This document shows positions 30,246-38,480 of a stretch of DNA of 64,000 bases, one piece after another (position 1 is the stretch's first letter; every line of letters begins with the position of its first letter). Location of the stretch: contig NZ_CP037940.1 in the NCBI RefSeq assembly GCF_004358325.1, positions 372,001 to 436,000 on the forward strand. The letters run 5' to 3'. The translations under genes and the position numbers were made by a program. This DNA comes from Periweissella cryptocerci. Its GTDB lineage: Bacteria; Bacillota; Bacilli; Lactobacillales; Lactobacillaceae. Under the pieces are notes generated by a model. That model was not told the DNA's origin. It did not search any database and was given only the letters and a program-made list of their open reading frames with translations.

Positions 30246-31385
30246 ATGGATGCAGCAACTAGTTTCTTACAAGAATTAATTCGCATTAATACTGCCAATG
30301 ATCATGAGGCACTGATTGCCCAGGCAATTGCAGATAAATTGGCCGAGCATCACATCGAAAGCCAAATAATCGAATACGCCCCTGGTCGAAGTAACTTAAT
30401 CGCAGAAATTGGCTCCCAAAATAGCCAACCCGTTATCGCCCTCACTGGTCATATGGATACAGTCTTGACCGGTGATATTACTACTTGGGAACATAATCCG
30501 TTTGGTGGCGAAATTGTAGCTAACAAAATGTATGGTCGTGGGACTGCCGACATGAAATCCGGTTTAGTGGCGATGCTCTTTGCCTTTATCAAATTACACG
30601 AAAATGCGGCCTCATTAAGTGGGCGTGTTCGGTTAATTTTCACGATTGGCGAAGAAAATGGTGCCCAAGGTTCACATCAACTAACTGAACTGGGATATGT
30701 TGATGACATCGACGCAATGATTGTTGGTGAACCAACTGATGGTCAAATCGTCTATGCGCATAATGGTTCATATAATTACACTATCGAATCCGTCGGTAAA
30801 CAAGTGCACTCTTCAATGCCGGAACTCGGTATCAATGCGTTGACCAATGTCGTTAAATATCTCAATATTGAACCCCAACTTTTTACTGCTGCCCTACCTC
30901 ACCCTGATTTAGGACCAGTAGTTCATTCAGTGACGATGCTCCACAGCGGTGAACAAATCAATAACATTCCCGCCCAAGCGACATTGCGTGGCAATATTCG
31001 GCCGGTACCAACTTTCAACAATGATCAAGTAACTGAACGCATTACCGCAGCAATTGCAGCGCTTAATCAGGAACCTGGTGTCCATTTAGAATTCACGGTT
31101 GATCATAGTTTTTGGCCCGTGGCCACTGCTACCGATGCCAAATTAGTTCAAGTGGCCCAACAAGCTTACGGTCACATTTTCAATGAACCAGCTACCCTTT
31201 CAGTAATTCATGGTGCCACTGATGCCTCTGAATTCGTCTTAAGCCCCCATAAATTCGACGTCGTTGTCATGGGACCTGGGCCTTGGAGTCAAGCACATAT
31301 GGTCGATGAATATGTCGACTTGGAACAATTTGAAAAAATGATTGATACCTACGTCACCATTATTGAATTCTATTTTTCAATGTAA
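30246..31385 (+). CDS. M20 family deacylase/peptidase (ArgE/DapE-like)
   Basis: The protein has 379 residues. Zinc-binding motifs are GHMDTV and GRGTADMKSG, the catalytic pair is GEENGAQG, a dimerisation domain sits in the middle, and the final His is near VMGPGPWSQAHMVDEY. Family members remove acyl groups from amino acids (succinyl-diaminopimelate, acetylornithine) or cleave dipeptides. No lysine or arginine genes are nearby, so the substrate is open. The ATG has AAGGAAG upstream. It is monocistronic. Confidence 0.9.
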   Translation: MDAATSFLQELIRINTANDHEALIAQAIADKLAEHHIESQIIEYAPGRSNLIAEIGSQNSQPVIALTGHMDTVLTGDITTWEHNPFGGEIVANKMYGRGTADMKSGLVAMLFAFIKLHENAASLSGRVRLIFTIGEENGAQGSHQLTELGYVDDIDAMIVGEPTDGQIVYAHNGSYNYTIESVGKQVHSSMPELGINALTNVVKYLNIEPQLFTAALPHPDLGPVVHSVTMLHSGEQINNIPAQATLRGNIRPVPTFNNDQVTERITAAIAALNQEPGVHLEFTVDHSFWPVATATDAKLVQVAQQAYGHIFNEPATLSVIHGATDASEFVLSPHKFDVVVMGPGPWSQAHMVDEYVDLEQFEKMIDTYVTIIEFYFSM

Positions 31386-31431
31386 CCGCCAAAGATGACA
31401 CGTATCGCGGAAATTGCGGCTATCTCGAGCA

Positions 31432-31485
31432 CAGTAAAAAAGCACTTATTCACGCCGACAATGGCAGAATAAGTGCTTTTTGTTA
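31432..31485. terminator. Bidirectional terminator between the M20 gene and rbsK
   Basis: AAAAAGCACTTATTC and GAATAAGTGCTTTTT form a perfect 15-bp stem between the convergent genes. Confidence 0.9.
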
Positions 31486-31493
31486 TTTACAAA

Positions 31494-32417
31494 TTAATTT
31501 TCAAAAGCTGCTTTAACTTGATCGTAATTTGGAATTGATGGTAATGCACCTGCACCTTGAACCGTAATTGATGAAGCGCGGTTTGAGAAACGGATTGCTT
31601 CAACAATGTTACTCAAATCAAGTTCAAGTTGTGATGACAACGTACCAATGAAGGTATCACCAGCAGCCGTTGTATCAACCGCATTAACTTTGAAAGCGTC
31701 AACGAAGCCAGCACCATTAACAGTACTGTAGTAAGCTCCACGAGCACCAACTGTGATAATCAAGTTAGGTACACCAAGTTCGCGGAACTTACGGGCGTTG
31801 GCTTCCATTGAAGCATCGTCAGTCACTTCAATTCCCGTAATAATTTCGGCTTCAGTTTCATTAGGAATAATCAAATCAGTCAAACCTAATAATTCAGCTG
31901 GAATTCCCTTGTGCGCTGGTGCAGGATTCAAAATTGTAAAGACCCCATTTTGTTTAGCTAATTCAAATGCTTTAGCTGTAACATCAAGTGGTGTTTCAAA
32001 TTGAGCAACTAATACGTCTGCTGATGTGATGGCTTCACTGGCAGTTTCAATATCTGCAACAGTCAACGCTTGATTAGCACCACCGTGAATTAAGATAGTG
32101 TTACTACCATCGTCTTCGAGCATGATGTAAGCAGCACCGGTACCAGTTTCGGTCATCTTTTTGATATGGGTTGTGTTAACTTTGTTATCGGCCATTGCTT
32201 CAAACATCATAATACCATTTTGGTCTTCACCAATTGCACCGACAAATTGGGTCAATGCGCCCATTCGTGCGGCTGCAACGGCTTGGTTGGCACCCTTACC
32301 ACCAGGAGCGGTTGTAGCGTCGTGCATCGCCATCGTTTCGCCTTGCTTTGGTAAACGGGGAATATGCAAAATTGCATCTGCATTCAAACTGCCCAGAACT
32401 GTAACTTTACGTGTCAT
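31494..32417 (-). CDS. rbsK: Ribokinase
   Basis: This is a PfkB-family kinase of 307 residues. The N-terminal GSLNAD motif and the sugar-binding GGKGANQAVAAARMG are present, and the C-terminal DTTAAGDTFIG carries the catalytic Asp (more usual is DTTGAGD). It phosphorylates D-ribose at C5, feeding the pentose phosphate/phosphoketolase pathway. It stands alone: no rbsD, rbs transporter or rbsR is adjacent. AAGGAG lies 8 nt before the ATG. Confidence 0.93.
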   Translation of the reverse strand: MTRKVTVLGSLNADAILHIPRLPKQGETMAMHDATTAPGGKGANQAVAAARMGALTQFVGAIGEDQNGIMMFEAMADNKVNTTHIKKMTETGTGAAYIMLEDDGSNTILIHGGANQALTVADIETASEAITSADVLVAQFETPLDVTAKAFELAKQNGVFTILNPAPAHKGIPAELLGLTDLIIPNETEAEIITGIEVTDDASMEANARKFRELGVPNLIITVGARGAYYSTVNGAGFVDAFKVNAVDTTAAGDTFIGTLSSQLELDLSNIVEAIRFSNRASSITVQGAGALPSIPNYDQVKAAFEN

Positions 32418-32590
32418 AAATCTGACTCCTTCTTATCCGCACTTTTCGTGCACTAAATTTATTAATAAGCTTACCATAATTTTACCGATCGTTGTTATTT
32501 TCAGACTGAATAACATGGCTTTTTCATGAAAAATTACCGATATAGCGCCCTTCACAAGATATATTCACAGCTTTTTCACAAAAAATACGA

Positions 32591-32626
32591 TATAATTAAA
32601 ATACATAGTAAGCGCTTACATATAAT
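32591..32626 (+). promoter_or_regulatory. cre site and -10 elements upstream of the sortase-domain lipoprotein
   Basis: A TATAAT at 32591-32596 is followed by the palindrome GTAAGCGCTTAC (cre-like, 32606-32620, one mismatch to WTGNAANCGNWNNCW) and a second TATAAT at 32621-32626. No convincing -35 was found. A CcpA site placed here would act as a block near the transcription start. Confidence 0.5.
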
Positions 32627-32683
32627 ATTTGGGGAAATATGAGACAGTTATCGCTAATTAATAAAAACATGGAGGGATTTGTC

Positions 32684-33448
32684 ATGAAAAAACGACTATT
32701 GCTAGTACCAATAATCGCAGTTGGTCTCCTAATTAGCTGCGGTCAATCGCAAGCCACTAACAAACAACCTGAACAAAAACAAGCAACCTCACAATCAAGT
32801 TCGTCAATTAAAAAAACTGCTCCCAGTTCTTCAAGTTCCCAAGTTGCTGCGCAGTCTTCTAGCACCCCTGTAACAAAGCAAGCTACTTCGACCCAAACAG
32901 AAGAGATTGATGTACCAATCACACGCACAGCGGCTCGCAATCACTACCAAAAACCTAAGGGAAAACACGTTAGCGCATCATACAACAATAAATACATGGC
33001 CCACGTAGTTTCCCGTGCACGGACAAACGATGAAGAACGTAGTGCCCGCGCCGTAACAAAAAAACGCAAAGATACAATCACCATCAAAGGTCACGTAATC
33101 CCATGGAAACTTGACCACAGTGCCAAAGCGGCCCCCGCTGATGAAGTTGGTGCATGGTTTGGTTCTGGCTCAACAACTGATGGCAAGACCACTCACTTTA
33201 TTGGGCACAACCCTGGGGTCTTTAGTCCGGTTATGCACTTGAAGAAAGGCGATGCCATTACGGTCGTCGATAAAAAAGATCACAAGCGCGTGTATCACGT
33301 TACCAAAGTCATTGACATGTATGATTGGGGTCTTGATGTTAGAACTAAAAAGAATGAAGACTACCAAATTCTCGAAGCCCCCGGTGAACGCATCACCTTA
33401 CAAACATGTATCACAGAAACAATTAATCGCGTCGTCTTTGCAAAATAA
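32684..33448 (+). CDS. Lipoprotein with a sortase domain
   Basis: The protein has 254 residues. The signal MKKRLLLVPIIAVGLLISCG has a lipobox-like LISC, so it is probably lipid-anchored. A Ser/Thr/Gln-rich linker (about residues 25-85) follows. The C-terminal domain has the sortase catalytic triad in order and spacing: His175 (FIGHN), Cys242 (TLQTC) and Arg249 (NRVV). It may join or cleave wall proteins. The ORF extends to 32639, but GGAGGG precedes the ATG at 32684. Sortases normally use a membrane helix, so a lipid anchor is unusual. The stop is followed at once by repeat copy D. Confidence 0.8.
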   Translation: MKKRLLLVPIIAVGLLISCGQSQATNKQPEQKQATSQSSSSIKKTAPSSSSSQVAAQSSSTPVTKQATSTQTEEIDVPITRTAARNHYQKPKGKHVSASYNNKYMAHVVSRARTNDEERSARAVTKKRKDTITIKGHVIPWKLDHSAKAAPADEVGAWFGSGSTTDGKTTHFIGHNPGVFSPVMHLKKGDAITVVDKKDHKRVYHVTKVIDMYDWGLDVRTKKNEDYQILEAPGERITLQTCITETINRVVFAK

Positions 33449-33449
33449 T

Positions 33450-33918
33450 TTGGCCCTATTCCGTTTGACATGGAATTGAATAAGATGTGATGTGATGTGA
33501 TGTATGATGCCACTGCGTGACTGAAAATCACATTGTGCACCGAAATGGAAGCACAATGTGATTTTCAGTCACTCCGCTAGATAAGCGTGAAATTATTGAT
33601 TACCGCTAAACTTGCAGCGACAAGGATTATGGCATATTACTAGTCAGACTGCCTACTCAAACTAACGAAGAGGCTGGAAACAGGCTGGACTTTAGCTCGC
33701 ACCGTGATGGCATAATCAGTAACGGGTTTCGTTACTGATTATGGATTTGTGAAGATGGTTACCGCGTTAGCGAACCAAGCTTCGCAAACATTTGAAGACC
33801 GCACTGTGGCTTCAAATGCTTGTCTTCCATCACGGTGTCCAGACTGGTTCCAGCCTCGTAGTGGGATTCAATCTGAGACACGTATCCAAATCCCACGATA
33901 GAAAAAAATAGCCAAAAT
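33450..33918 (-). repeat. Structured intergenic repeat, copy D (type 2, reverse)
   Basis: The ends are TTGGCCCTATTCCGTTTGACA and CCCACGATAGAAAAAAATAGCC. It holds the type 2 cloverleaf: GAGGCTGGAAACAGGCTGGA against TCCAGACTGGTTCCAGCCTC, CACCGTGATGG/CCATCACGGTG, and three inner hairpins. It also has one simple stem, GTGACTGAAAATCACATTGTG against CACAATGTGATTTTCAGTCAC, which corresponds to the base of the extra branch in copy C. A GATGT microsatellite lies near 33485. It begins right after the lipoprotein stop. Confidence 0.9.
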
Positions 33919-33961
33919 AAGCCTGATTTCTCCTTATCATAAGGTCGAAATCAGGCTTATT
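33916..33961. terminator. Bidirectional hairpin with conserved CTCCTT core (HP2)
   Basis: AATAAGCCTGATTTC and GAAATCAGGCTTATT form a perfect 15-bp stem around TCCTTATCATAAGGTC. It overlaps the end of repeat copy D and lies between convergent genes. Confidence 0.85.
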
Positions 33962-34131
33962 AATTTGTGGCAACAGAATTCCCTTTAAGAAAAAAGCACG
34001 GCATGATTCGCATTAAATGTTTATCTGGCTGGAATTTTGTATATACCAAACCACAGCAAAACAAATTAATTGCATGTTGCAAAATACCGTTGTTTCAGCC
34101 TTAATCCATTGCAAAGAAATTACACTATTTT
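33962..34131. other. Short gene-free spacer
   Basis: I see no gene or clear regulatory element between the hairpin and the stop codon of the dUTPase-like gene. Confidence 0.5.
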
Positions 34132-34671
34132 TTAATAGTCTGCTGCTAAACGCGCTTCGTTTTTTTCGTTTTTCTTCACAAAAGCAGTTTGAATCTCATC
34201 TTCAGTGAACCCTAATTCGACAAGACCTAATTTTATGAATGAATGCCACGCATGTGCGTAATCTTGTTGGTTCTTACGATGATATGCGCTCCACAACATC
34301 GTCTTGATACCAATATAATGCGCGTTCAAATCACGCTTTGGCATCCGGGCGATCTTTTGCAATTCATCTTCTTCGAGAACAACCAAATGTGTCCATTGCT
34401 CCGTCAACGCCAACCATAAAAACATGTCCATCGCGTCAACATATTCTTCCAGTAAAGTTTCCGCGAGCGTCATGTCTGCTTGTGCTTTACCTTTATGTGT
34501 TTTCCACGTTTTGAACCATTCAGCTGTATTGGCAATTTCAGCTAATTCAACATCAAGCGCAACATAGACAGTATTACGTAAATCAGCTGGCTTTTGATGA
34601 ATCTGCTTAACATATGCAATATCTTGGTTAAGCTTGCGTGATAAGCGGAGTAATTCTGTTAAATCAAGCAT
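34132..34671 (-). CDS. Dimeric (all-alpha) dUTPase-like protein
   Basis: The protein has about 179 residues. ALDVELAEIANTAEWFKTWK followed by LLEEYVDAMDMFLWLAL matches the ExxE..EExxD helices of the all-alpha NTP pyrophosphatase (dimeric dUTPase, MazG-related) family, so it may hydrolyse dUTP or a related nucleotide. This is by-eye recognition. The start is taken at ATG 34671 (AGGGAG, 8-nt spacer); GTG 34680 and ATG 34677 are too close to the site. It is the last gene of three that overlap each other, the other two unknown. Confidence 0.7.
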   Translation of the reverse strand: MLDLTELLRLSRKLNQDIAYVKQIHQKPADLRNTVYVALDVELAEIANTAEWFKTWKTHKGKAQADMTLAETLLEEYVDAMDMFLWLALTEQWTHLVVLEEDELQKIARMPKRDLNAHYIGIKTMLWSAYHRKNQQDYAHAWHSFIKLGLVELGFTEDEIQTAFVKKNEKNEARLAADY

Positions 34672-35752
34672 TGTCATCACTCCCTACACTAGGCATAAGA
34701 ACTTCAACATTCACTGTCGCGGCAGCCGTTGTTGGCTTTGTCGTTTCAACCGTGGCAATTCCTTCATCCTCAACTTCAGTTGGTTGATCTGGTGCCAAAT
34801 TATCCATTCCAAAAATTAACGGATTAGACATAATTTCCAATTGTTTACGATCACGTAAATACCATGCCCGAATGAAGTCATAGTCCATTAAGATATCTAA
34901 CCATGAAAGTAAATTGTTGTCATCGGTAACTTCAAGATGCCATTCATCACGACCGGTCGCTGCATGAGTTTGCATAATATCAATCATCGTCCCATCATGT
35001 AAGGCCATGTGAGCGCCGATACCGCGCTTGGCATTTTGCATGATGTAATCAGACTCAGCTGAAAGCACAAACAACTTATCCAAGACGCCAGCTGCGAGTT
35101 CAGGTGCCGTAACCTCATAGTGATAGCCGTTAGTGATTTCCAGAATATTGTAGTCCACCATGAATCCAAAGTCTGATTCAAGGAATTGGGCAAACTCCAT
35201 TAAGGTATGCACGGCGGTCATCAATTTAGCCGCACTCGCTTGCTTACGTAGTTTCACAATAAACAAATTAGTAATATCACGGCTATTAAAGAACAATTGC
35301 TTGCGTTCTAAGTTCAAGTAGAACAAACGGTTACCAGAATCAACTTCCGTAAAGAAAGCACCCCCGTTACCGTCGTTGACAATTGTAAATTGGAAACGCG
35401 CCAACGTGTCAGCCCCTTCAAGGAACAAACCAAGTTCTTCGTGATCTTGCGCGCTAGCAAGGCTGAACTTATCAATATTGTGAATTTCCAATAAACGTGT
35501 CATGAACAAGAGGTACCAGTCACTCATGTTGTACTGGTGTGGAAATGTGATCATGTTCGTGTCTAGCTTAAATGTAAACAACGTATTAGCCGCTTGCAAC
35601 AATTCAACAGGACTTTGCGTTACAAGTAATTGGTCAACCCATTGCGTGAAAATAATCCCATTTTGCAAGCCTTGCTTAATTTCTTCGTTGTATCCAACCA
35701 AACTCAAGCTTGGTGAAATGCCGCCTGGCAAATTTTCTTTTTCATTAGCCAT
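34664..35752 (-). CDS. Hypothetical protein, middle gene of an unknown three-gene operon
   Basis: The protein has 362 residues from ATG 35752 (AGGGGG, 9-nt spacer; the ORF itself reaches 35779). It is soluble, with no signal or membrane helix. Mixed alpha/beta composition with several aromatic clusters (YNMSDWYLLFMTRLLEIHNI, LSWLDILMDYDFIRAWYL) is followed by a disordered Thr/Glu-rich tail. No family is recognised. It overlaps the upstream gene by 8 bp and the dUTPase-like gene by 8 bp, so the three are translated together. Confidence 0.75.
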   Translation of the reverse strand: MANEKENLPGGISPSLSLVGYNEEIKQGLQNGIIFTQWVDQLLVTQSPVELLQAANTLFTFKLDTNMITFPHQYNMSDWYLLFMTRLLEIHNIDKFSLASAQDHEELGLFLEGADTLARFQFTIVNDGNGGAFFTEVDSGNRLFYLNLERKQLFFNSRDITNLFIVKLRKQASAAKLMTAVHTLMEFAQFLESDFGFMVDYNILEITNGYHYEVTAPELAAGVLDKLFVLSAESDYIMQNAKRGIGAHMALHDGTMIDIMQTHAATGRDEWHLEVTDDNNLLSWLDILMDYDFIRAWYLRDRKQLEIMSNPLIFGMDNLAPDQPTEVEDEGIATVETTKPTTAAATVNVEVLMPSVGSDDNA

Positions 35753-36632
35753 TGTATGCTTCCCCCTCTGCTTGTGCATTGATCAAGTATTGAATGTAAT
35801 CTTGATACAATGTCCGCGTCCGTTCTTCAAAGTTAGCAAAACTACCAAACTGATCATTAATACTCTTTTGTTCATACATCAAAATTGTATCTTCTTTTGA
35901 GTAGAAGAGGATTTCGTCATTATTTTGTGAAATGATGTCGTGCGCGCGGTTCGCTTTTTCATCTTCATCTTGTAATTTAGTTAATTTCTTAACTAATTCT
36001 TCACGTTGTTCTTTGGCCTTACCGCCATTAAACAAGCCACCACGGGTATTGTTGGCTTCATCAATTTCAGTTCGTAAACGCGCTTTTTCATTATCTCGGA
36101 CATTTTGGTTATCAATTAATTTTTGCAAGGCTTCGTTAGCTCGGGTAACATCTTCAATATTACTTGAATTATAACGTAGCCCTTCTGCTGCTAAGGTAAC
36201 TGACTTGCTGAGCTTACCATATTCAACTTCATCAAAAATGAATTGCAAATCCAATGCATCAAGCAAGCCAAACTTCCGCCGATCCCACCAGTTACCAAAG
36301 AAGATTTCAAACACACCTTTTTCATTTTCTTTGTAGTAAAAGAACGGAAATTCAACTGACAGATAATCGATTAATTTTTGGGCTAAGAAATGGCTCAATT
36401 CAGGATGGATATTGTAAACCATTTCTGCTAAATCGGCGTTGCCATCAGCATGAATGCCACGGATTAATTTGTTGTAGTGGGCGCTCTTTAGTAATTCATA
36501 AACTAGGCGATCATCATGATTTTGTAGCGCCTCTTTTAAAGTTTCCAGGTAACTAATTTTTGCATCTAATTTTCCAACCAGTTCGGGATGGACTGTTGGT
36601 TGTTCTGTTGCCAAGTATTCTTCAGTAGCCAT
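35745..36632 (-). CDS. Hypothetical protein with central coiled coil
   Basis: The protein has 295 residues. The N-terminal helical part (about 1-130) includes an FFGNWWDRRKFGLLDALDLQ segment. A charged coiled coil spans about residues 165-245 (ARLRTEIDEANN, KEQREELVKKLTKLQDEDEK), and a short C-terminal domain follows. There are no membrane segments. GGGGAG with a 6-nt spacer precedes the ATG. It is the first gene of the three-gene unit. The family is unknown to me; the coiled coil suggests a scaffold or complex partner. Confidence 0.75.
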   Translation of the reverse strand: MATEEYLATEQPTVHPELVGKLDAKISYLETLKEALQNHDDRLVYELLKSAHYNKLIRGIHADGNADLAEMVYNIHPELSHFLAQKLIDYLSVEFPFFYYKENEKGVFEIFFGNWWDRRKFGLLDALDLQFIFDEVEYGKLSKSVTLAAEGLRYNSSNIEDVTRANEALQKLIDNQNVRDNEKARLRTEIDEANNTRGGLFNGGKAKEQREELVKKLTKLQDEDEKANRAHDIISQNNDEILFYSKEDTILMYEQKSINDQFGSFANFEERTRTLYQDYIQYLINAQAEGEAYNG

Positions 36633-36856
36633 AATTTGCTCCCCATGTTTTATATTCTTATCTTTTATAATACCAAGAAATCGTACCTAAGACTTAGTGG
36701 TTTAACACTTCTTAAGATTCTAAATGTGATATTCGTAATTTATTCACATATTGCTCATAAATCACCCCTTATTTACACCAATAAGTATGCGATACTTAAT
36801 CTATGCCTTAATTTTCATCCTGATTAAACTTTAAGACACAAGGAGTGATTAGCATT

Positions 36857-37285
36857 ATGCAAAATTCTAACGATATCATCTCACCAATCAAAAGCATCGA
36901 AATTTTTACAACCGATGCCATTGTTGGCTTAACAATTAATTACGAAAATAACCAGATTGAACATTTTGGTGTCGAAACGCCATCTAGCTCAATCATGCTA
37001 CTTGAAGCTGGTACTTACCTTGAAAGCATCACGGTCTGGCAACAAAGCCACAACAATGAAGTGCCCACTATGACCGGTTTGGCCCTCACAAGTTCAGATG
37101 GCACACAAATCATGCGAGGCACCCAAGTTGGCAAATTTTCCACATACGAACAACCAAATCACATCATTTCACGATTGGCTGCTGAATACGTGGACACAGC
37201 GCTCGCAAACTTATCAATGATTACATATCAACCGCTCGTTGCTATTACTGCCCGCGCAAGTGAAAAATTAGCTTTAGTTATCTAA
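36857..37285 (+). CDS. Possible jacalin-like/beta-prism domain protein
   Basis: The protein has 142 residues and no signal peptide. The succession of beta-strand motifs (IKSIEIFTTDAIVGLTINYE, then HFGVE, LLEAGTYLESITVWQ, MTGLALTSSDGTQIMRGTQV) resembles the jacalin/beta-prism repeat pattern, with a Gly-Leu-x-Val-x-Tyr strand and an L..GEYL-like turn. Sugar binding is a guess. The ORF begins at GTG 36845, which overlaps its own AAGGAG; the ATG at 36857 with an 11-nt spacer is more likely. It is monocistronic. Confidence 0.6.
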   Translation: MQNSNDIISPIKSIEIFTTDAIVGLTINYENNQIEHFGVETPSSSIMLLEAGTYLESITVWQQSHNNEVPTMTGLALTSSDGTQIMRGTQVGKFSTYEQPNHIISRLAAEYVDTALANLSMITYQPLVAITARASEKLALVI

Positions 37286-37306
37286 TCGCTACTATTGCCA
37301 ACGACA

Positions 37307-37496
37307 ATGGCTATAGTTTTTCTAACGTGGAATTGTCGTTTCTGGCCTTTTCAACCATCGAATTACTGAGGTTCTATTGTCAATGTTTGTTCATACTACT
37401 GCAGCCTGTGGTTGATAACTGTTTTCGCTAGTCTGAGCATTATTCCCAACTAACGGAGTGGTCAATTTTATTCCACGCTAAAATAAATAGAGTCAT
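37307..37496 (+). repeat. Structured intergenic repeat, copy E (short deletion form of type 1)
   Basis: It starts GGCTATAGTTTTTCTAACGTGG and keeps the left body of type 1 (CGTTTCTGGCCTTTTCAACC, ACTAACGGAGTG). It then jumps to ATTCCACGCTAAAATAAATAG, whose reverse complement looks like a second left end. All inner hairpins are lost. Confidence 0.8.
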
Positions 37497-37504
37497 TATT
37501 CAAA

Positions 37505-37547
37505 GTAAAAGGAGCTAAGACGATTTTTTGTCCTAGCTCCTTTTTGC
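37505..37547. terminator. Terminator of gmk-rpoZ (bidirectional)
   Basis: AAAAGGAGCTAAGAC and GTCCTAGCTCCTTTT pair with T runs on both strands, 12 bp after the rpoZ stop. Confidence 0.85.
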
Positions 37548-37558
37548 TTTTGCTATTC

Positions 37559-37798
37559 TTACTTAGCTTTGCTTGCCTTGGCAGCTTCTGCAATTGCATC
37601 AGTACCAGGTTCGATGATTACATCGCCAGCTTCAATTTCTTCAAGTGCTTGACCAATCGTCTTCACTGAATCGAAATGTTCTTGGGTAGGTGCGGCACCT
37701 GCTTCAAGTTCGTGAGCGCGCTTTGATGCTAATGAAATCAATTTGTAACGTGAATCCACGTTTTCAAGTAATTTGTCTACTGATGGGTATAAAATCAT
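37559..37798 (-). CDS. rpoZ: RNA polymerase omega subunit
   Basis: The protein has 79 residues. [20 protein letters not shown] and ASKRAHEL are the omega signature that wraps the beta-prime C-terminus. It helps RNA polymerase assembly. Its ATG overlaps the gmk stop by 4 bp. In many Firmicutes priA follows; here repeat copy E and a convergent gene follow instead. Confidence 0.96.
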   Translation of the reverse strand: MILYPSVDKLLENVDSRYKLISLASKRAHELEAGAAPTQEHFDSVKTIGQALEEIEAGDVIIEPGTDAIAEAAKASKAK

Positions 37799-38415
37799 TT
37801 TCCTAAGTCTCCAATCATTTCGTTGTATTCTGGCATTACGCGCACAACCCGTAAGCGTTCAGCGCGAATAATATCTTTAATTCGTTCAACTGCCAATTCT
37901 ACTTCATCGTTAACGACTGCGTAATCGTAATTTTCCATCATCTTGATTTCAGAGATGGCCGTTTCGATCCGTTTTTCGATAACTTCCGCAGAATCAGTTC
38001 CCCGACCAACAAGTCGGTTCTTTAATTCTTTTAAATCTGGGGGCGTCAAAAAGATGTACACACCGGTTGGCATCTTTTCGCGAACTTGCATGGCTCCTTG
38101 GACTTCAATTTCCAAGAACACATCATGACCTTCGTCCAATGTTTTGTTGATGTACTTAATAGGTGTGCCATAGTAGTTATCAACGTATTGGGCGTATTCA
38201 AGCATACCGCCATTCGCAATTTCTTCTTCAAATTCAGTCTTGGTAACAAAATGGTAATCAACCCCATTTTCTTCGCCTACCCGTGGTGAGCGCGTAGTCA
38301 TTGAGACTGAATATACAAAATCGTTGCCACCTTGATCAAAAATTGCCTTACGTACTGTTCCTTTACCAACCCCAGAAGGGCCGGAGAGCACGATGAGCAT
38401 GCCGCGTTTCGCCAT
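37795..38415 (-). CDS. gmk: Guanylate kinase
   Basis: The protein has 206 residues. The P-loop is GPSGVGKGT, the GMP-binding region [18 protein letters not shown], and the lid region [14 protein letters not shown]. It converts GMP to GDP with ATP and is thus linked to (p)ppGpp metabolism. It forms an operon with rpoZ. Confidence 0.98.
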   Translation of the reverse strand: MAKRGMLIVLSGPSGVGKGTVRKAIFDQGGNDFVYSVSMTTRSPRVGEENGVDYHFVTKTEFEEEIANGGMLEYAQYVDNYYGTPIKYINKTLDEGHDVFLEIEVQGAMQVREKMPTGVYIFLTPPDLKELKNRLVGRGTDSAEVIEKRIETAISEIKMMENYDYAVVNDEVELAVERIKDIIRAERLRVVRVMPEYNEMIGDLGK

Positions 38416-38480
38416 GACGCAAATCCTCCATTTTTACTTCAAATATATTCTACTATCTTAGCACAATCCACCTATACTGA

